From contig CM059199.1 in assembly GCA_030323885.1 (NCBI GenBank), forward strand, positions 76,914,781 to 76,978,780: a stretch of DNA of 64,000 bases, in the 5' to 3' direction. The stretch's first letter is position 1. Each line of letters opens with the position of its first letter. The stretch is from Branchipolynoe longqiensis. Its lineage: Eukaryota; Annelida; Polychaeta; Phyllodocida; Polynoidae. Position numbers and translations under genes: made by a program. The notes below the pieces were generated by a model, which was not told where the DNA came from, ran no database searches, and saw only the letters and a program-made list of their open reading frames with translations. This document shows positions 53,501 to 64,000 of this stretch, in pieces.

Positions 53501-54190
53501 CGTATCGGACAATGGTCCGTAATTTTCAAGTACAGAATTTAATACATTTTCTTCCGAATATGGTTTTAAATGCCTGTTCACGAACCCCATGCATGCCCAA
53601 AGCAATGGGCAAGTCGAACGTTATGTTCAAACTGTGAAGCGTTTGATAAAAAATGTCTTAAGGGTAATCAAGATGTAAATTTGGCTTTGCTAAATTATCG
53701 TAACACAACACTGGATGGGGTTGGTGCATCTCCAGCGCAATTATTAATGTCTAGAAAATTAAGGAGAAGACTTCCTATATTAGAGTCCGCACTCAGGCCG
53801 ACTGCCCAACCGTCTAAATTGAGTTGGATGAAAGATAAGCAAATCATACAAAAATCTTATTTTGACGCACATGCCGGCAAAGATCACCCTTTATTAAAGA
53901 AGGGGGACACGGTCCGGTATAAGAATTATCAAAATGAATGGAAACAAGGGAAAATTGTAGGCACTAGTAACAGAGCACGACGGGACTACCAAATACTAAA
54001 TGAACATAATACAACAATAAGACGTAACAGAAAACTTATATATAAATGTCCAGGTGATCATACCGGTGTGACAATAAGGACACCGGATGAATCTCACATG
54101 AACAAAGTTAACGACCCACATAAATCTTTGACACAAACTACCAGGTACGGTAGGATAGTTCGACCTCCAACCCGTTTCGGGGAACAGTGA
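50543..54190 (+). pseudogene. Gypsy Pol: protease, RT, RNase H and integrase, broken
   Basis: After the second Gag knuckle, protease DTGSEANILP starts at 50820. A TAG at 51018 interrupts the frame. RT follows with KLRICLDPTKLN (about 51330), YFSVLDANSGYWQI (first Asp, about 51440) and ISDD at 51633-51644. RNase H starts with VIQVDASKYGLG (about 52070), is split by Repeat B (52145-52599) and resumes KALDKAQ, then VHTDHKPL. The integrase zinc region (HESHLG, CHICQVF) lies at about 53170-53290; the DDE core has VDYYSKFPE, SDNGP and NGQVERY. Breaks: small deletion plus frameshift at about 53335, TAA at 53521, and a frameshift in an A run near 53650. Nuclear integration role is lost. Confidence 0.9.
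52145..52599 (+). mobile_element. Repeat B, 455-bp insertion in gypsy RNase H
   Basis: The gypsy frame reads continuously if these bases are skipped, and GCATC is present on both sides (52140-52144 and 52595-52599), giving a 5-bp target duplication. The insert begins with an (ATC)n tract and CATGCTGTCGGTCG, and ends TGCAATACCTGCATC. Its left 200 bp also occur at 27543-27746. GGTTCGATC at about 52500 resembles a B box but is far from the 5' end. The family is unrecognised. Confidence 0.88.
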
Positions 54191-54816
54191 AAATACAATT
54201 CAGGTATCGAGGCATGGACTTTTGTATTCTGGTAGTGTCTCATAGGAATGTATATGTATGTAAACTGGAACTGTATCCAGGGTGTATTGCAACAAGTTTG
54301 GCGATATTGTAGAGTCAAGGTATTATTAGATTGTATAAGATACTGGCGAAACACTGGCAAAAGTCACGAAAATGAGGTCAAACAAAGAACAGACACAACA
54401 GTTACACACATAAGAAGCAGCAGCTGAAATACACTTTCATAAATAAAAAATGGACACATTCTTGTATTAAATCTTAAAGTGATCATACACACCATCACAA
54501 TTCATTACCATGAATTTTGTGCATTAACATGTTCGCTTTATGACCATTAGGTGATAAGACATGTTTTCGTAGAGTTTCTTGGACAGGATAATAAAATTGT
54601 ATGTTTAATGTTATGTTCGTCCACAACAGTGGTCAGATGTGTCAATGCAATCAAGTTACATTTGATGTTTGCAACATTGACGTGTTTGTTAAGAAAATAA
54701 TGCAAAGAAATAAACGATAATTCTTAAGTATGTTACGCCTGACATAGCATTATACTCATCGAATGACATGTAATATATTGAAGGTCAGGTAGAGAGATAT
54801 ATATATATATATCATT
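54191..54816. other. Gypsy 3' untranslated region
   Basis: AT-rich sequence between the end of integrase (stop at 54188-54190) and the polypurine tract, with an (AT)n run at about 54797-54812. No further ORF of note, hence no env-like gene. Confidence 0.7.
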
Positions 54817-54828
54817 GAAAGGGGAAGA
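54817..54828 (+). promoter_or_regulatory. Gypsy polypurine tract
   Basis: GAAAGGGGAAGA lies directly before the 3' LTR and is the expected primer site for plus-strand DNA synthesis. Confidence 0.85.
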
Positions 54829-54946
54829 TGTAATATATGTAGTGTACGAACGCCCTGCCATAATATTGTATGACGTCACTACGAAGGATATGGCTAATAA
54901 AGTAAGTTACGTTACAAGAACTCACGGTGTTACCACGTCCTTTACA
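54829..54946 (+). repeat. Gypsy 3' LTR (118 bp)
   Basis: TGTAATATATGTAG to CCTTTACA, with a perfect CRE (TGACGTCA) and AATAAA at 54896-54901. About 4-5% divergence from the 5' LTR dates this insertion as older than the YR element, if rates are equal. Confidence 0.93.
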
Positions 54947-57900
54947 CACATGGGCAGCCTTCATTATCCAAATGGGTAGCCTTCATTATACATGTGGGCA
55001 GCCTGCATTATACACATGGGTAGCCTTCATTATACACAAGGGTATCCTTCATTATACCCATTGGCAGCCTTCATTATACACATGGTACCCTTTATCATGC
55101 ATGTGGGCAGCCTTCATCATACACACGGTCAGCCTTCATTATACACATGGGCACTCTTCATTATGCTCACGGACAGCCATTATTATATACATGGGCAGCC
55201 TTCATTATTCACTTGGGCAGCCTTCATTATACACACAGCCATCCTTCATTATGCTCACGGACAGCCTTCATTATAGACATGGGCGTCCTTCATAATACAC
55301 ATGGGCAGCCTTCATTATAAATGTGGGTAGCCTTCATTATACACATGGGCAACCTTCATTATATACATGGGCATCCTTCATTATTCACACTGGCATCCTT
55401 CATTATACACGTGGGCAGCCTTCATTATACACATGAGCAGCCTTCATTATACATATGGGTAGCCTTCATTATATGTGTGGGCAGCCTTCATTATGCATGT
55501 GGACAGCCTTCATTATGCACACAGGCAGCCTTCATTATACATGTGGGCACCCTTCATTATACATGTGTGCAGCCTTCATTATGTACGTGGGCAGCCTTCA
55601 TTATACTCATGGACATCCTTCATTATACACGTGGCCAGCCCTGATTATTCACACTGGCATCCTTTATTATGCACCTGGGCAGGCTTCATTGTACACATGG
55701 GCAGCCTTCATTATACACATGCATAGCCTTAATTATACACAGGTGTAGGCTTCATTATACGTGTGGGCAGCCTTCATTATACATGTGGGCAGCCTTCATT
55801 ATGTACGTGGGCAGCCTTCATTATACTCATGGACATCCTTCATTATACACGCGGCCAGCCCTGATTATTCACACTGGCATCCTTTATTATGCACCTGGGC
55901 AGGCTTCATTGTACACATGGGCAGCCTTCATTATACACATGTATAGCCTTAATTATACACATGTGTAGGCTTCATTATACGTGTGGGCACCCTTCATTAT
56001 ACATGTGTGCAGCCTTCATTATGTACGTGGGCAGCCTTCATTATACTCATGGACATCCTTCATTATACACGTGGCCAGCCCTGATTATTCACACTGGCAT
56101 CCTTTATTATGCACCTGGGCAGGCTTCATTGTACACATGGGCAGCCTTCATTATACACATGTATAGCCTTAATTATACACATGGGTAGGCTTCATTATAC
56201 GTGTGGGCACCCTTCATTATACATGTGTGCAGCCTTCATTATACATGTGTGCAGCCTTCATTATACTCATGGACATCCTTCACTATACACGTGGCCAGCC
56301 CTGATTATTCACACTGGCATCCTTTATTATGCACCTGGGCAGGCTTCATTGTACACATGGGCAGCCTTCATTATACACATGTATAGCCTTAATTATACAC
56401 ATGTGTAGGCTTCATTATACGTGTGGGCACCCTTCATTATACATGTGTGCAGCCTTCATTATACATGTGTGCAGCCTTCATTATACTCATGGACATCCTT
56501 CATTATACGTGTGGGCAGCCTTCATTATACATGTGTGCAGCCTTCATTATGTACGTGGGCAGCCTTCATTATACTCATGGACATCCTTCATTATACACGT
56601 GGCCAGCCCTGATTATTCACACTGGTATCCTTTATTATGCACCTGGGCAGGCTTCATTGTACACATGGGCAGCCTTCATTATACACATGTATAGCCTTAA
56701 TTATACACATGTGTAGGCTTCATTATACGTGTGGGCAGCCTTCATTATACATGTGTGCAGCCTTCATTATGCACGTGGGCAGCCTTCATTATACTCATGG
56801 ACATCCTTCATTATACACGTGGCCAGCCCTGATTATTCACACTGGCATCCTTTATTATGCACCTGGGCAGGCTTCATTGTACACATGGGCAGCCTTCATT
56901 ATACACATGTATAGCCTTAATTATACACATGTGTAGGCTTCATTATACGTGTGGGCACCCTTCATTATACATGTGGGCAGCCTTCATTATGTACGTGGGC
57001 AGCCTTCATTATACTCATGGACATCCTTCATTATACACGTGGCCAGCCCTGATTATTCACACTGGCATCCTTTATTATGCACCTGGGCAGGCTTCATTGT
57101 ACACATGGGCAGCCTTCATTATACACATGTATAGCCTTAATTATACACATGTGTAGGCTTCATTATACATGTGGGCACCCTTCATTATACATGTGTGCAG
57201 CCTTCATTATGCACGTGGGCAGCCTACATTATACTCATGGACATCCTTCATTATACACGTGGCCAGCCCTGATTATTCACACTGGCATCCTTTATTATGC
57301 ACCTGGGCAGGCTTCTGTACACATGGGCAGCCTTCATTATACACATGTATAGCCTTAATTATACACATGTGTAGGCTTCATTATACGTGTGGGCAGCCTT
57401 CATTATACATGTGGGCAGCCTTCATTATGTACGTGGGCAGCCTTCATTATACTCATGGACATCCTTCATTATACACGTGGCCAGCCCTGATTATTCACAC
57501 TGGCATCCTTTATTATGCACCTGGGCAGGCTTCATTGTACACATGGGCAGCCTTCATTATTCACATGTATAGCCTTAATTATACACATGTGTAGGCTTCA
57601 TTATACGCGTGGGCAGCCTTCATTATACATGTGGGCAGCCGTTCATTATGTACGTGGGCAGGCCTTCATTATACTCATGGACATCCTTCATTATACACGT
57701 GGCAGTCCCTGATTATTCACACTGGCATCCTTTATTATGCACCTGGGCAGGCTTCATTGTACACATGGGCAGCCTTCATTATTCACATGCATAGCCTTAA
57801 TTATACACATGGGTAGGCTTCATTATACGTGTGGGCAGCCTTCATTATACATGTGTGCAGCCTTCATTATGCACGTGGGCAGCCTTCATTATACTCATGG

Positions 57901-60296
57901 ACATCCTTCATTATACACGTGGCCAGCCCTGATTATTCACACTGGCATCCTTTATTATGCACCTGGGCAGGCTTCATTGTACACATGGGCAGCCTTCATT
58001 ATACACATGTATAGCCTTAATTATACACATGTGTAGGCTTCATTATACGTGTGGGCAGCCTTCATTATACATGTGGGAGCCTTCATTATGTACGTGGGCA
58101 GCCTTCATTATACTCATGGACATCCTTCATTATACACGTGGGCCAGCCCTGATTATTCACACTGGCATCCTTTATTATGCACCTGGGCAGGCTTCATTGT
58201 ACACATGGGCAGCCTTCATTATACACATGTATAGCCTTAATTATACACATGTGTAGGCTTCATTATACGTGTGGGCAGCCTTCATTATGTACGTGGGCAG
58301 CCTTCATTATGTACGTGGGCAGCCTTCATTATACTCATGGACATCCTTCATTATACACGTGGCCAGCCCTGATTATTCACACTGACATCCTTTATTATGC
58401 ACCTGGGCAGGCTTCATTGTACACATGGGCAGCCTTCATTATACACATGTATAGCCTTAAGTATACACATGTGTAGGCTTCATTATACGTGTGGGCAGCC
58501 TTCATTATACATGTGTGCAGCCTTCATTATGCACGTGGGCAGCCTTCATTATACTCATGGACATCCTTCATTATGCACGTGGCCAGCCCTGATTATTCAC
58601 ACTGGCATCCTTTATTATGCACCTGGGCAGGCTTCATTGTACACATGGGCAGCCTTCATTATACACATGTATAGCCTTAATTATACACATGTGTAGGCTT
58701 CATTATACATGTGGGCAGCCTTCATTATACATGTGGGCAGCCTTCATTATGTACGTGGGCAGCCTTCATTATACTCATGGACATCCTTCATTATACACGT
58801 GGCCAGCCCTGATTATTCACACTGGCATCCTTTATTATGCACCTGGGCAGGCTTCATTGTACACATGGGCAGCCTTCATTATACACATGTATAGCCTTAA
58901 TTATACACATGTGTAGGCTTCATTATACGTGTGGGCAGCCTTCATTATACATGTGTGCAGCCTTCATTATGTACGTGGGCAGCCTTCATTATACTCATGG
59001 ACATCCTTCATTATACACGTGGCCAGCCCTGATTATTCACACTGACATCCTTTATTATGCACCTGGGCAGGCTTCATTGTACACATGGGCAGCCTTCATT
59101 ATACACATGTATAGCCTTAATTATACACATGTGTAGGCTTCATTATACGTGTGGGCAGCCTTCATTATACATGTGGGCAGCCTTCATTATGCACGTAGGC
59201 TGACTTCATCATACACGTGTGCAACCTTCAATATACACGTGGGCAGCCTTCATTATGCAAACGGGTAGCCTTCATTATGCACATGCACAGCCTTCATTAT
59301 ACATTTGGGCAGCCTTCATTATTCATCTGGGCAGCCTTAATCATACACACAGCCTGGCTTCATTATACCTGTCGACAGCCTTCATTATACATGCAGTCAG
59401 CCTTCATTATATATGTGGGCAGCCTTCATTATTCATGTGGGCAGCCTTTATTATATACATGGGCAGCCTTCATTATGCAAACGGGCAGCCTTCATTATGC
59501 ACATGGACAGCCTTAATCATACACACAGCCTGCCTTCTTTATACACGTCGGCAGCCTTCATTATACATGCAGTCAGCCTTCATTATACATGTGGGCAGCC
59601 TTCATTATACACGTGGGCAGCCTTCATTATACACACATGCAGCCTTCATTATATACATGGCAACCTTCATTATTCACATGGGCATCCTTCATTATACATC
59701 TGGGCAGCCTTCATTATACTCACATGCAGCCTTCATTATACAGGTGGACAGCCTTCATTATACATGTGGGCATCCTTCATTATACATCTGGGCAGCCTTC
59801 ATTATACACATGGGCATCTTTCATTATACAGATGGGCAGCCTTCATTATACACATGGGCAGCCTTCAAGATACGTGGGCAGCCTTCATTATTCACATGGG
59901 CAGCCTTCATTATACATGTGGGCAACCTTAATTATACATGTGGGCAGCCTTCATGATACACATGGGCAGCCTTCATTATACACACAGGCACCCTTCATTA
60001 TACACATGGGTAGCCTTCATTATACATGTGGGCAGCCTTCCATATACACGTGAGCAGCCTTCATTATACATGTGGGCAGCCTTCATTATGCACGTGGGCA
60101 GCCTTCATCATACACATGGGCATCCTTTATTATACACATGGGTAACCTTCATTATATATGTGGGCAGCCTTCATTATACACATGGGCAACCTTCATTATA
60201 CACTTGGGTCCCCCTTCATTATACATGTGGGCACCCTTCATTATACATGTGGGCACCCTTCATTATACATGTGTGCAACCTTCATTATACACATAT
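54947..60296. repeat. 22-bp satellite, right part with 220-bp higher-order core
   Basis: Continuation of the 22-bp satellite. Between about 55480 and 59180 ten monomers form a 220-bp higher-order unit (markers CCAGCCCTGATTATTCACAC and CACCTGGGCAGGCTTC) repeated about 16 times with very few differences; one step is 308 bp (14 monomers, 56329 to 56637). Flanks at 54947-55480 and 59180-60296 are diverged monomers without higher-order structure. Confidence 0.95.
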
Positions 60297-60361
60297 AGTA
60301 ACACACCCTAGTTGATGAGGATATTCAGCACACTCCTGAGCAATCTTCGAACGAATCTCAT

Positions 60362-60996
60362 GGGGCTGTCACACTACGACGCTTCTCGCCGGCGACCCGT
60401 CAACGTGTGGTGTTTTTGGGCGATATTTGGTGAAATATGGAGAAGCGCTGGTGGCGCGTTATGGGCGCGTCGGTACACGTCGGTACACTATCTTGGACGT
60501 TGACGGTCGGCGGACAACGTCGGCGCGCGTTATTGGTCGCTGAGTGTTTTGAACATGTCAAAAACCACCAGCGACCGGCAACTGGGTAAATGGGTAAGAA
60601 CGCTAGGAGGACGTTAGTGGCGCGTCAAAACGCGCCCACGACACGTTACAAGAACGCTGGCAGGACGTTGGGGAACGTCCATATTGTGTTGATAGTTTTT
60701 GCAACGGTTGGTTGGATTTGGTCAGCGCGTCCATAGCGTTCGCTGGACGTGTGCGTAACGGGTAGCGGGCGGGCTGTGCGTGTTTGACTAGCGTTTCGTG
60801 ATAGTTTGGACGTTGGGGAGACGTGTACGGCGCGCCGATAACGTTCCCCAGCGTGTTGCTGGCGTTGTTCTAGCGTGTTGCTAGCGTGTTGTCAGCGTGT
60901 AGCGGACGCGTAGCGGATGGGTGGTGACGTCACACAGGGTGAGTATATAATGGTACACATTTACAGGAGAAAGGCCACCAGCTCTGGCATTGTGAC
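60362..60996 (+). promoter_or_regulatory. Harbinger 2 left end, subterminal repeats and promoter
   Basis: GGGGCTGTCACAC at 60362-60374 is a plausible terminal inverted repeat start, although the other end lies outside the window. The next 550 bp are filled with short repeated words (GGACGTTG, AACGTCC, GCGTGTTG, GCGCGTC), likely transposase-binding sites. A perfect CRE TGACGTCA (60925-60932) and TATATAA (60944-60950) precede the transposase ATG by about 50 bp, a good core promoter arrangement. Confidence 0.6.
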
Positions 60997-60999
60997 GTG

Positions 61000-62283
61000 A
61001 TGGAAGTGCCTGCCAACCCCATAGATGCCTACCAACTAGCGATTTTGCAGCATCATCATGACGTTAACGCCTTACTACTATATCAACTGAGAAGAAGGAC
61101 TGTAGGTAGAAAGACGCGAAAGTGGATGAGAGGCTGGATCCGGAGGCGCCAAGAGTTCGGAATGTACGACCAGCTTCTCGTCGAACTACGCAATGAAGAC
61201 ACAGCTGCGTTCATAAATTTCATGAGGATGCCGCCACAAATGTTCGACGAGATGCTGGTGAGAGTCGGACCACGCATCACCAAAAAGTACACGACGTACC
61301 GACAACCCCTCGAACCTGGGCTGAAGTTAGCACTGACATTGCGTCACCTAGATTCCGGAAACACTTATTCGTCTATGAAGTTTGGGTGGAGGGTGCCCCA
61401 CAACACCCAATCACTCATTGTTCGAGAGGTGTGTCAAGCCATTATTGATGAATACTTAGACGAGACTATGACCTGCCCCACGACTCCACGTGCATGGAGT
61501 GCCATCTCGGACCTCTTCATGTCTAGGTGGAACTTTCCCCATACATGCGGGGCGCTAGATGGCAAACACGTAGCCTGCCGATGTCCCCCCAAATCAGGTT
61601 CACTCTACTATAACTATAAGGGGTTTTATTCAATAGTGCTACTCGCTTTGGTGGATGCTGACTATAAATTCATATGGGCCGATGTTGGTGGATTGGGGTC
61701 CGCATCCGATGCGCAAGTGTACAATGACTCCGAACTGAAAGCTGGCCTTGAAGATGGTTCTATTGGTCTGCCTGCGAGCGAACCTATAGTGGAAGGGGAA
61801 GAAGATGTACCGTACTTCATCATCGCAGACGATGCATTCGCCCTGGGGCGCACCCTGATGAAACCTTATAGTCGGAGGGGTCTGACCCATGAAGAGAGGA
61901 TTTACAACTACAGGATATCTCGGGCGAGAAGAGTAGTGGAAAATGCGTTTGGGATCCTGGCGAATAGGTTCCGCGTGCTTCTTTCCACCATGCAGCACCA
62001 CCCCTCGACAGTGAAACTCATCGTGAGAGCCTGCCTCGTGCTACATAATATGATGAGGATGCGGTATCCATTACTACAGAATCGTCAGCTGGACCGGGAA
62101 GAAGGTGGAGACCACAACGTTGTTCGGGGAGCGTGGAGAGATGACATTACCCTCCCAGAACTAGAACATCCTGTATTGGGTAGGAACACTGGATCCCGAG
62201 CAGTAAAAGACCAGCGGAACGGACTAAAGGACTGGACTAACTCCCCAGTTGGTTCCGTCGCATGGCAGGAAAACATGATATAG
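61000..62283 (+). CDS. Harbinger 2: PIF/Harbinger DDE transposase (intact)
   Basis: A 427-residue uninterrupted frame starting at ATG 61000. It has the whole PIF/Harbinger layout: N-terminal helical region (RMPPQMFDEMLVRVGPRI, LTLRHLDSGNTYSSM), GALDGKH with the first catalytic Asp (61558-61560), YYNYKGFYS, FIIADDAFA with the second (61828-61833) and RARRVVENAFG with the Glu (61939-61941). It ends QENMI, matching the VPWQDVMI end of Harbinger 1. The length is typical of the family. It is expected to act in the nucleus, cutting and pasting the element, usually with a second DNA-binding protein; a candidate lies convergently at 63080-64000. A polyadenylation signal is at 62363-62368. Possibly active; alternatively a domesticated HARBI1-like gene, but the promoter repeats and the neighbour favour a transposon. 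Confidence 0.95.
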   Translation: MEVPANPIDAYQLAILQHHHDVNALLLYQLRRRTVGRKTRKWMRGWIRRRQEFGMYDQLLVELRNEDTAAFINFMRMPPQMFDEMLVRVGPRITKKYTTYRQPLEPGLKLALTLRHLDSGNTYSSMKFGWRVPHNTQSLIVREVCQAIIDEYLDETMTCPTTPRAWSAISDLFMSRWNFPHTCGALDGKHVACRCPPKSGSLYYNYKGFYSIVLLALVDADYKFIWADVGGLGSASDAQVYNDSELKAGLEDGSIGLPASEPIVEGEEDVPYFIIADDAFALGRTLMKPYSRRGLTHEERIYNYRISRARRVVENAFGILANRFRVLLSTMQHHPSTVKLIVRACLVLHNMMRMRYPLLQNRQLDREEGGDHNVVRGAWRDDITLPELEHPVLGRNTGSRAVKDQRNGLKDWTNSPVGSVAWQENMI

Positions 62284-63079
62284 TCATATTGTATTGTAAT
62301 AAGTGTTGTTTGATCACGGTGAACTGCAAGCTGTATGTGGGAATATTGATAAAATGTGTTCAAATAAAATGTATCACTTCCTGAAGGTGTTACTAAACGA
62401 GATTTAAACATTTAAATTATGCGTTCCGTTTTCACTGTTGGTTGCCCGTTGTTTGTTTGTAAACTGTGTATTTGATAAAATCATAATGGTTTTGTTTTTC
62501 TTAATTGCACTTTGTGACATGGCCTTATCAAAAATGTGTTTGACTAATTGATTTAGTAATTTACCAAATAACTTACTTTACATATGTGCAATGGAAATTG
62601 CTTAGCACAACTACCCTCACATCATTCCCCTTTTTACGAATGATTGTCTAACTGTCATTTTGCATTGAAAACAAATACATTTCATATCTTTAATGCTAGA
62701 GAATTATTATCTTCATACCAATACCATTTCTAAGGTACCTGTTCGTGGATTGAAGGTTTTATATTAAACCTATACAGCATGGAATAAACATATTCGACGC
62801 AATGGATATTTGTACATTTCGCTGGCGATACTTATTTTTATACTCCATGTGCGGCTTTGTTGGTGAATGGTACACAATGACAGGTATATTCAACGAGATA
62901 TATGTGAGATGAAAATAATTGACAATTATAATTACAGGAGTAATATAACGAAACTTTTATTTACCAAAATCTGAACAATAGATAACACCCATGTGGTTCC
63001 CATTTTACCAATACTAATCATATGTAGAGTATTGCTACAGTAGCACAACTAAATATATTGAAGATGTTGTAAACAACCT
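62284..63079. other. AT-rich spacer between convergent Harbinger 2 genes
   Basis: Non-coding, with polyadenylation signals for both genes (AATAAA at 62363-62368 on plus, and at 62956-62961 on minus). No other feature recognised. Confidence 0.7.
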
Positions 63080-64000
63080 TCATTCATTAGTGTCTGTTGG
63101 AGGTGGGGTTTGCAGTGGGGACACACTAGCCGAAGGAAATATATCTTGACACTCAAGGTTCAAATTGGATCCGCTGGAGAGAGCCGACATGCCAGACAAA
63201 TCCAGCAAATTGCCTCCACTTGGACTGGGGGTGTCCGTCCTCCCGGCTTGGCCCTCAACCCACGTCGCGACTGGAGTGGTGGTTAAGGTTACGGCGGGTT
63301 TTGTGGTAGGTGCTGTAGATCGTGTTGCTTCCATTGGTCGGGTATATGTTGAACGGTTAGCTGTGCAATGTGGTGCTACCGGTGGAGGGGGACCCATCGG
63401 GTGGTGGCCCAAGGATGTGTGTGATTGCAGTGGATGTGCGCTGAAGTGGGCCGCCTGGTGTGGATGGTGGGTTGTCACCGGCTGTTGGTGGATGACGGGG
63501 CGCATGGACCAACGGCTGCGCCATGTACTGCGTCATGTACTGTTGTGATTGAGAGGTCCATGGTGATCCTGGTGGTGGTTGGTGTCTCCATTGATGGGGA
63601 AGCGGCTGATACATATCAGGCGATGATGTCAATGTTGACGTCTGAGAACATCCGGTCTCCCAGGAAGTTGGTGTAGGTGGCCGCACAGGACACGCTATGG
63701 TGGGATTGGAGCTGGAAGGGGCGACAGCTGTGGAAGGCACTTCGGTGTCGACGTCTTCATCCAACACCTCAGTAAGGACCCGCCATATCCCTAAGCGAGC
63801 CTTCCTTGATTGCTTTTTGTTCATGGTTAGTAGAGTGTCCCGAACAAAATTGCCAACAGCTGCCTCCACAGTCATAGGCTGTGGAGATGATGGTTGTAGT
63901 GTCTGCAGCAGCTCCCCCGATCTGGCCACCCGCTCCTCAAGAGTGGCCAGCATACTGCTCTCCTGCTGCCATCTTTTTCTGGGTGGTGCTGTGGGCCGTG
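63080..64000 (-). pseudogene. Harbinger 2 accessory protein with BESS-like motif (partial; possible frameshift)
   Basis: The minus-strand frame is open from the window edge to 63357; its beginning is outside. The visible start is basic (PPRKRWQQESS), then a predicted helix (LATLEERVARSGELLQTL), then AVGNFVRDTLLTMNKKQSRK and ARLGIWRVL at about 63770-63875, which resembles the BESS motif found at the C terminus of MADF-BESS proteins. A MADF or Myb/SANT-like domain would then lie off the window. The rest is Pro/Ser/Thr/Gln-rich and disordered. A second frame, 63080-63505, continues the same composition and ends ...PPPTDTNE, so one frameshift near 63400-63500 is likely. PIF/Harbinger elements usually encode such a DNA-binding partner convergent to the transposase. 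Confidence 0.6.

Larger units (their letters stand above)
49385..54946 (+). mobile_element. Ty3/gypsy LTR retrotransposon with two nested insertions
   Basis: Bounded by LTRs (49385-49500 and 54829-54946) and a perfect 5-bp target duplication CACAT (49380-49384 and 54947-54951). Pol order is protease, RT, RNase H, integrase, as in gypsy elements; the ISDD/IADD-type RT centre and the long C-terminal integrase tail fit the Mag/K02A2.6-like group, an inference. No env-like frame is seen. It is inserted in the 22-bp satellite and carries a SINE-like unit (50222-50542) and Repeat B (52145-52599). Several stops and frameshifts make it inactive. Confidence 0.93.

Noticed and set aside
54191..54816. 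Envelope gene downstream of gypsy integrase
   Set aside because: No open frame of suitable length on the plus strand between integrase and the polypurine tract; the 88-codon minus frame overlaps the integrase tail.
47397..60315. Many frames reading HYTCGQPSLYMWAAFIIHVGSL-like peptides
   Set aside because: By-products of the 22-bp satellite; three units equal 22 codons, so overlapping frames give the same peptide in all three registers.
61000..62283. Domesticated HARBI1-type host gene
   Set aside because: The protein resembles HARBI1-like proteins, but the adjacent subterminal repeats, the convergent partner frame and lack of introns favour a transposon copy. Not fully excluded.

Overview
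This is a eukaryotic, almost certainly metazoan, window. There are no bacterial operons, no rRNA and no recognisable host gene. The content is tandem-repeat DNA (about 20 separate arrays) plus transposable elements of animal type: a tyrosine-recombinase (DIRS/PAT/Ngaro-like) retrotransposon with split direct repeats, a second decayed DIRS-like element, a Ty3/gypsy LTR retrotransposon, Jockey/CR1-like LINE pieces, two PIF/Harbinger DNA transposons and a tRNA-derived SINE-like family. This mix fits a marine invertebrate or basal chordate. The species cannot be fixed from the sequence, and the density of arrays suggests subtelomeric or pericentromeric heterochromatin.

Layout. 1-5.1 kb: a small direct repeat, a palindrome, a CAGCCA array, a promoter-like stretch, then 45-bp and 19-bp minisatellites. 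5.8-6.3 kb: a SINE-like dimer on the minus strand. 6.3-13.9 kb: a 34-bp array, a decayed LINE 3' fragment and a 42-bp array that ends in a 35-nt C run. 13.9-20.2 kb: a decayed DIRS-like element whose RT/RNase H region carries a 57-bp in-frame repeat expansion and whose recombinase is split by GC-rich repeats. 20.5-22.4 kb: Harbinger 1 (minus, frameshifted). 22.5-23.4 kb: a 91-bp array. 23.4-27.5 kb: a LINE split by a 2.2-kb insert built partly from copies of nearby DNA. 27.5-35.3 kb: many arrays (20-bp, C-rich, 30-bp, 16-bp, 10-bp), the 30-bp array being interrupted by a 5'-truncated LINE. 35.3-42.3 kb: an AT-rich microsatellite interrupted by the YR retrotransposon (35895-41557). 42.4-47.05 kb: a SINE-like dimer running into a 46-bp satellite. 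47.3-60.3 kb: a 22-bp satellite with a 220-bp higher-order core, interrupted by a gypsy element (49385-54946) that itself carries two nested insertions. 60.3-64 kb: Harbinger 2, with an intact transposase and a convergent BESS-type ORF that runs off the window.

How the parts relate. Most coding sequence is retroelement enzyme (Gag, protease, RT, RNase H, integrase or tyrosine recombinase) or DDE transposase. Only the Harbinger 2 transposase reads as one uninterrupted frame. Several insertions can be bounded to the base because they landed in tandem repeats, which gives a relative order of events: 22-bp array, then gypsy, then the SINE-like unit and Repeat B; AT microsatellite, then the YR element; 30-bp array, then the LINE. 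The long open frames inside the minisatellites come from repeat lengths and composition and are not treated as genes.
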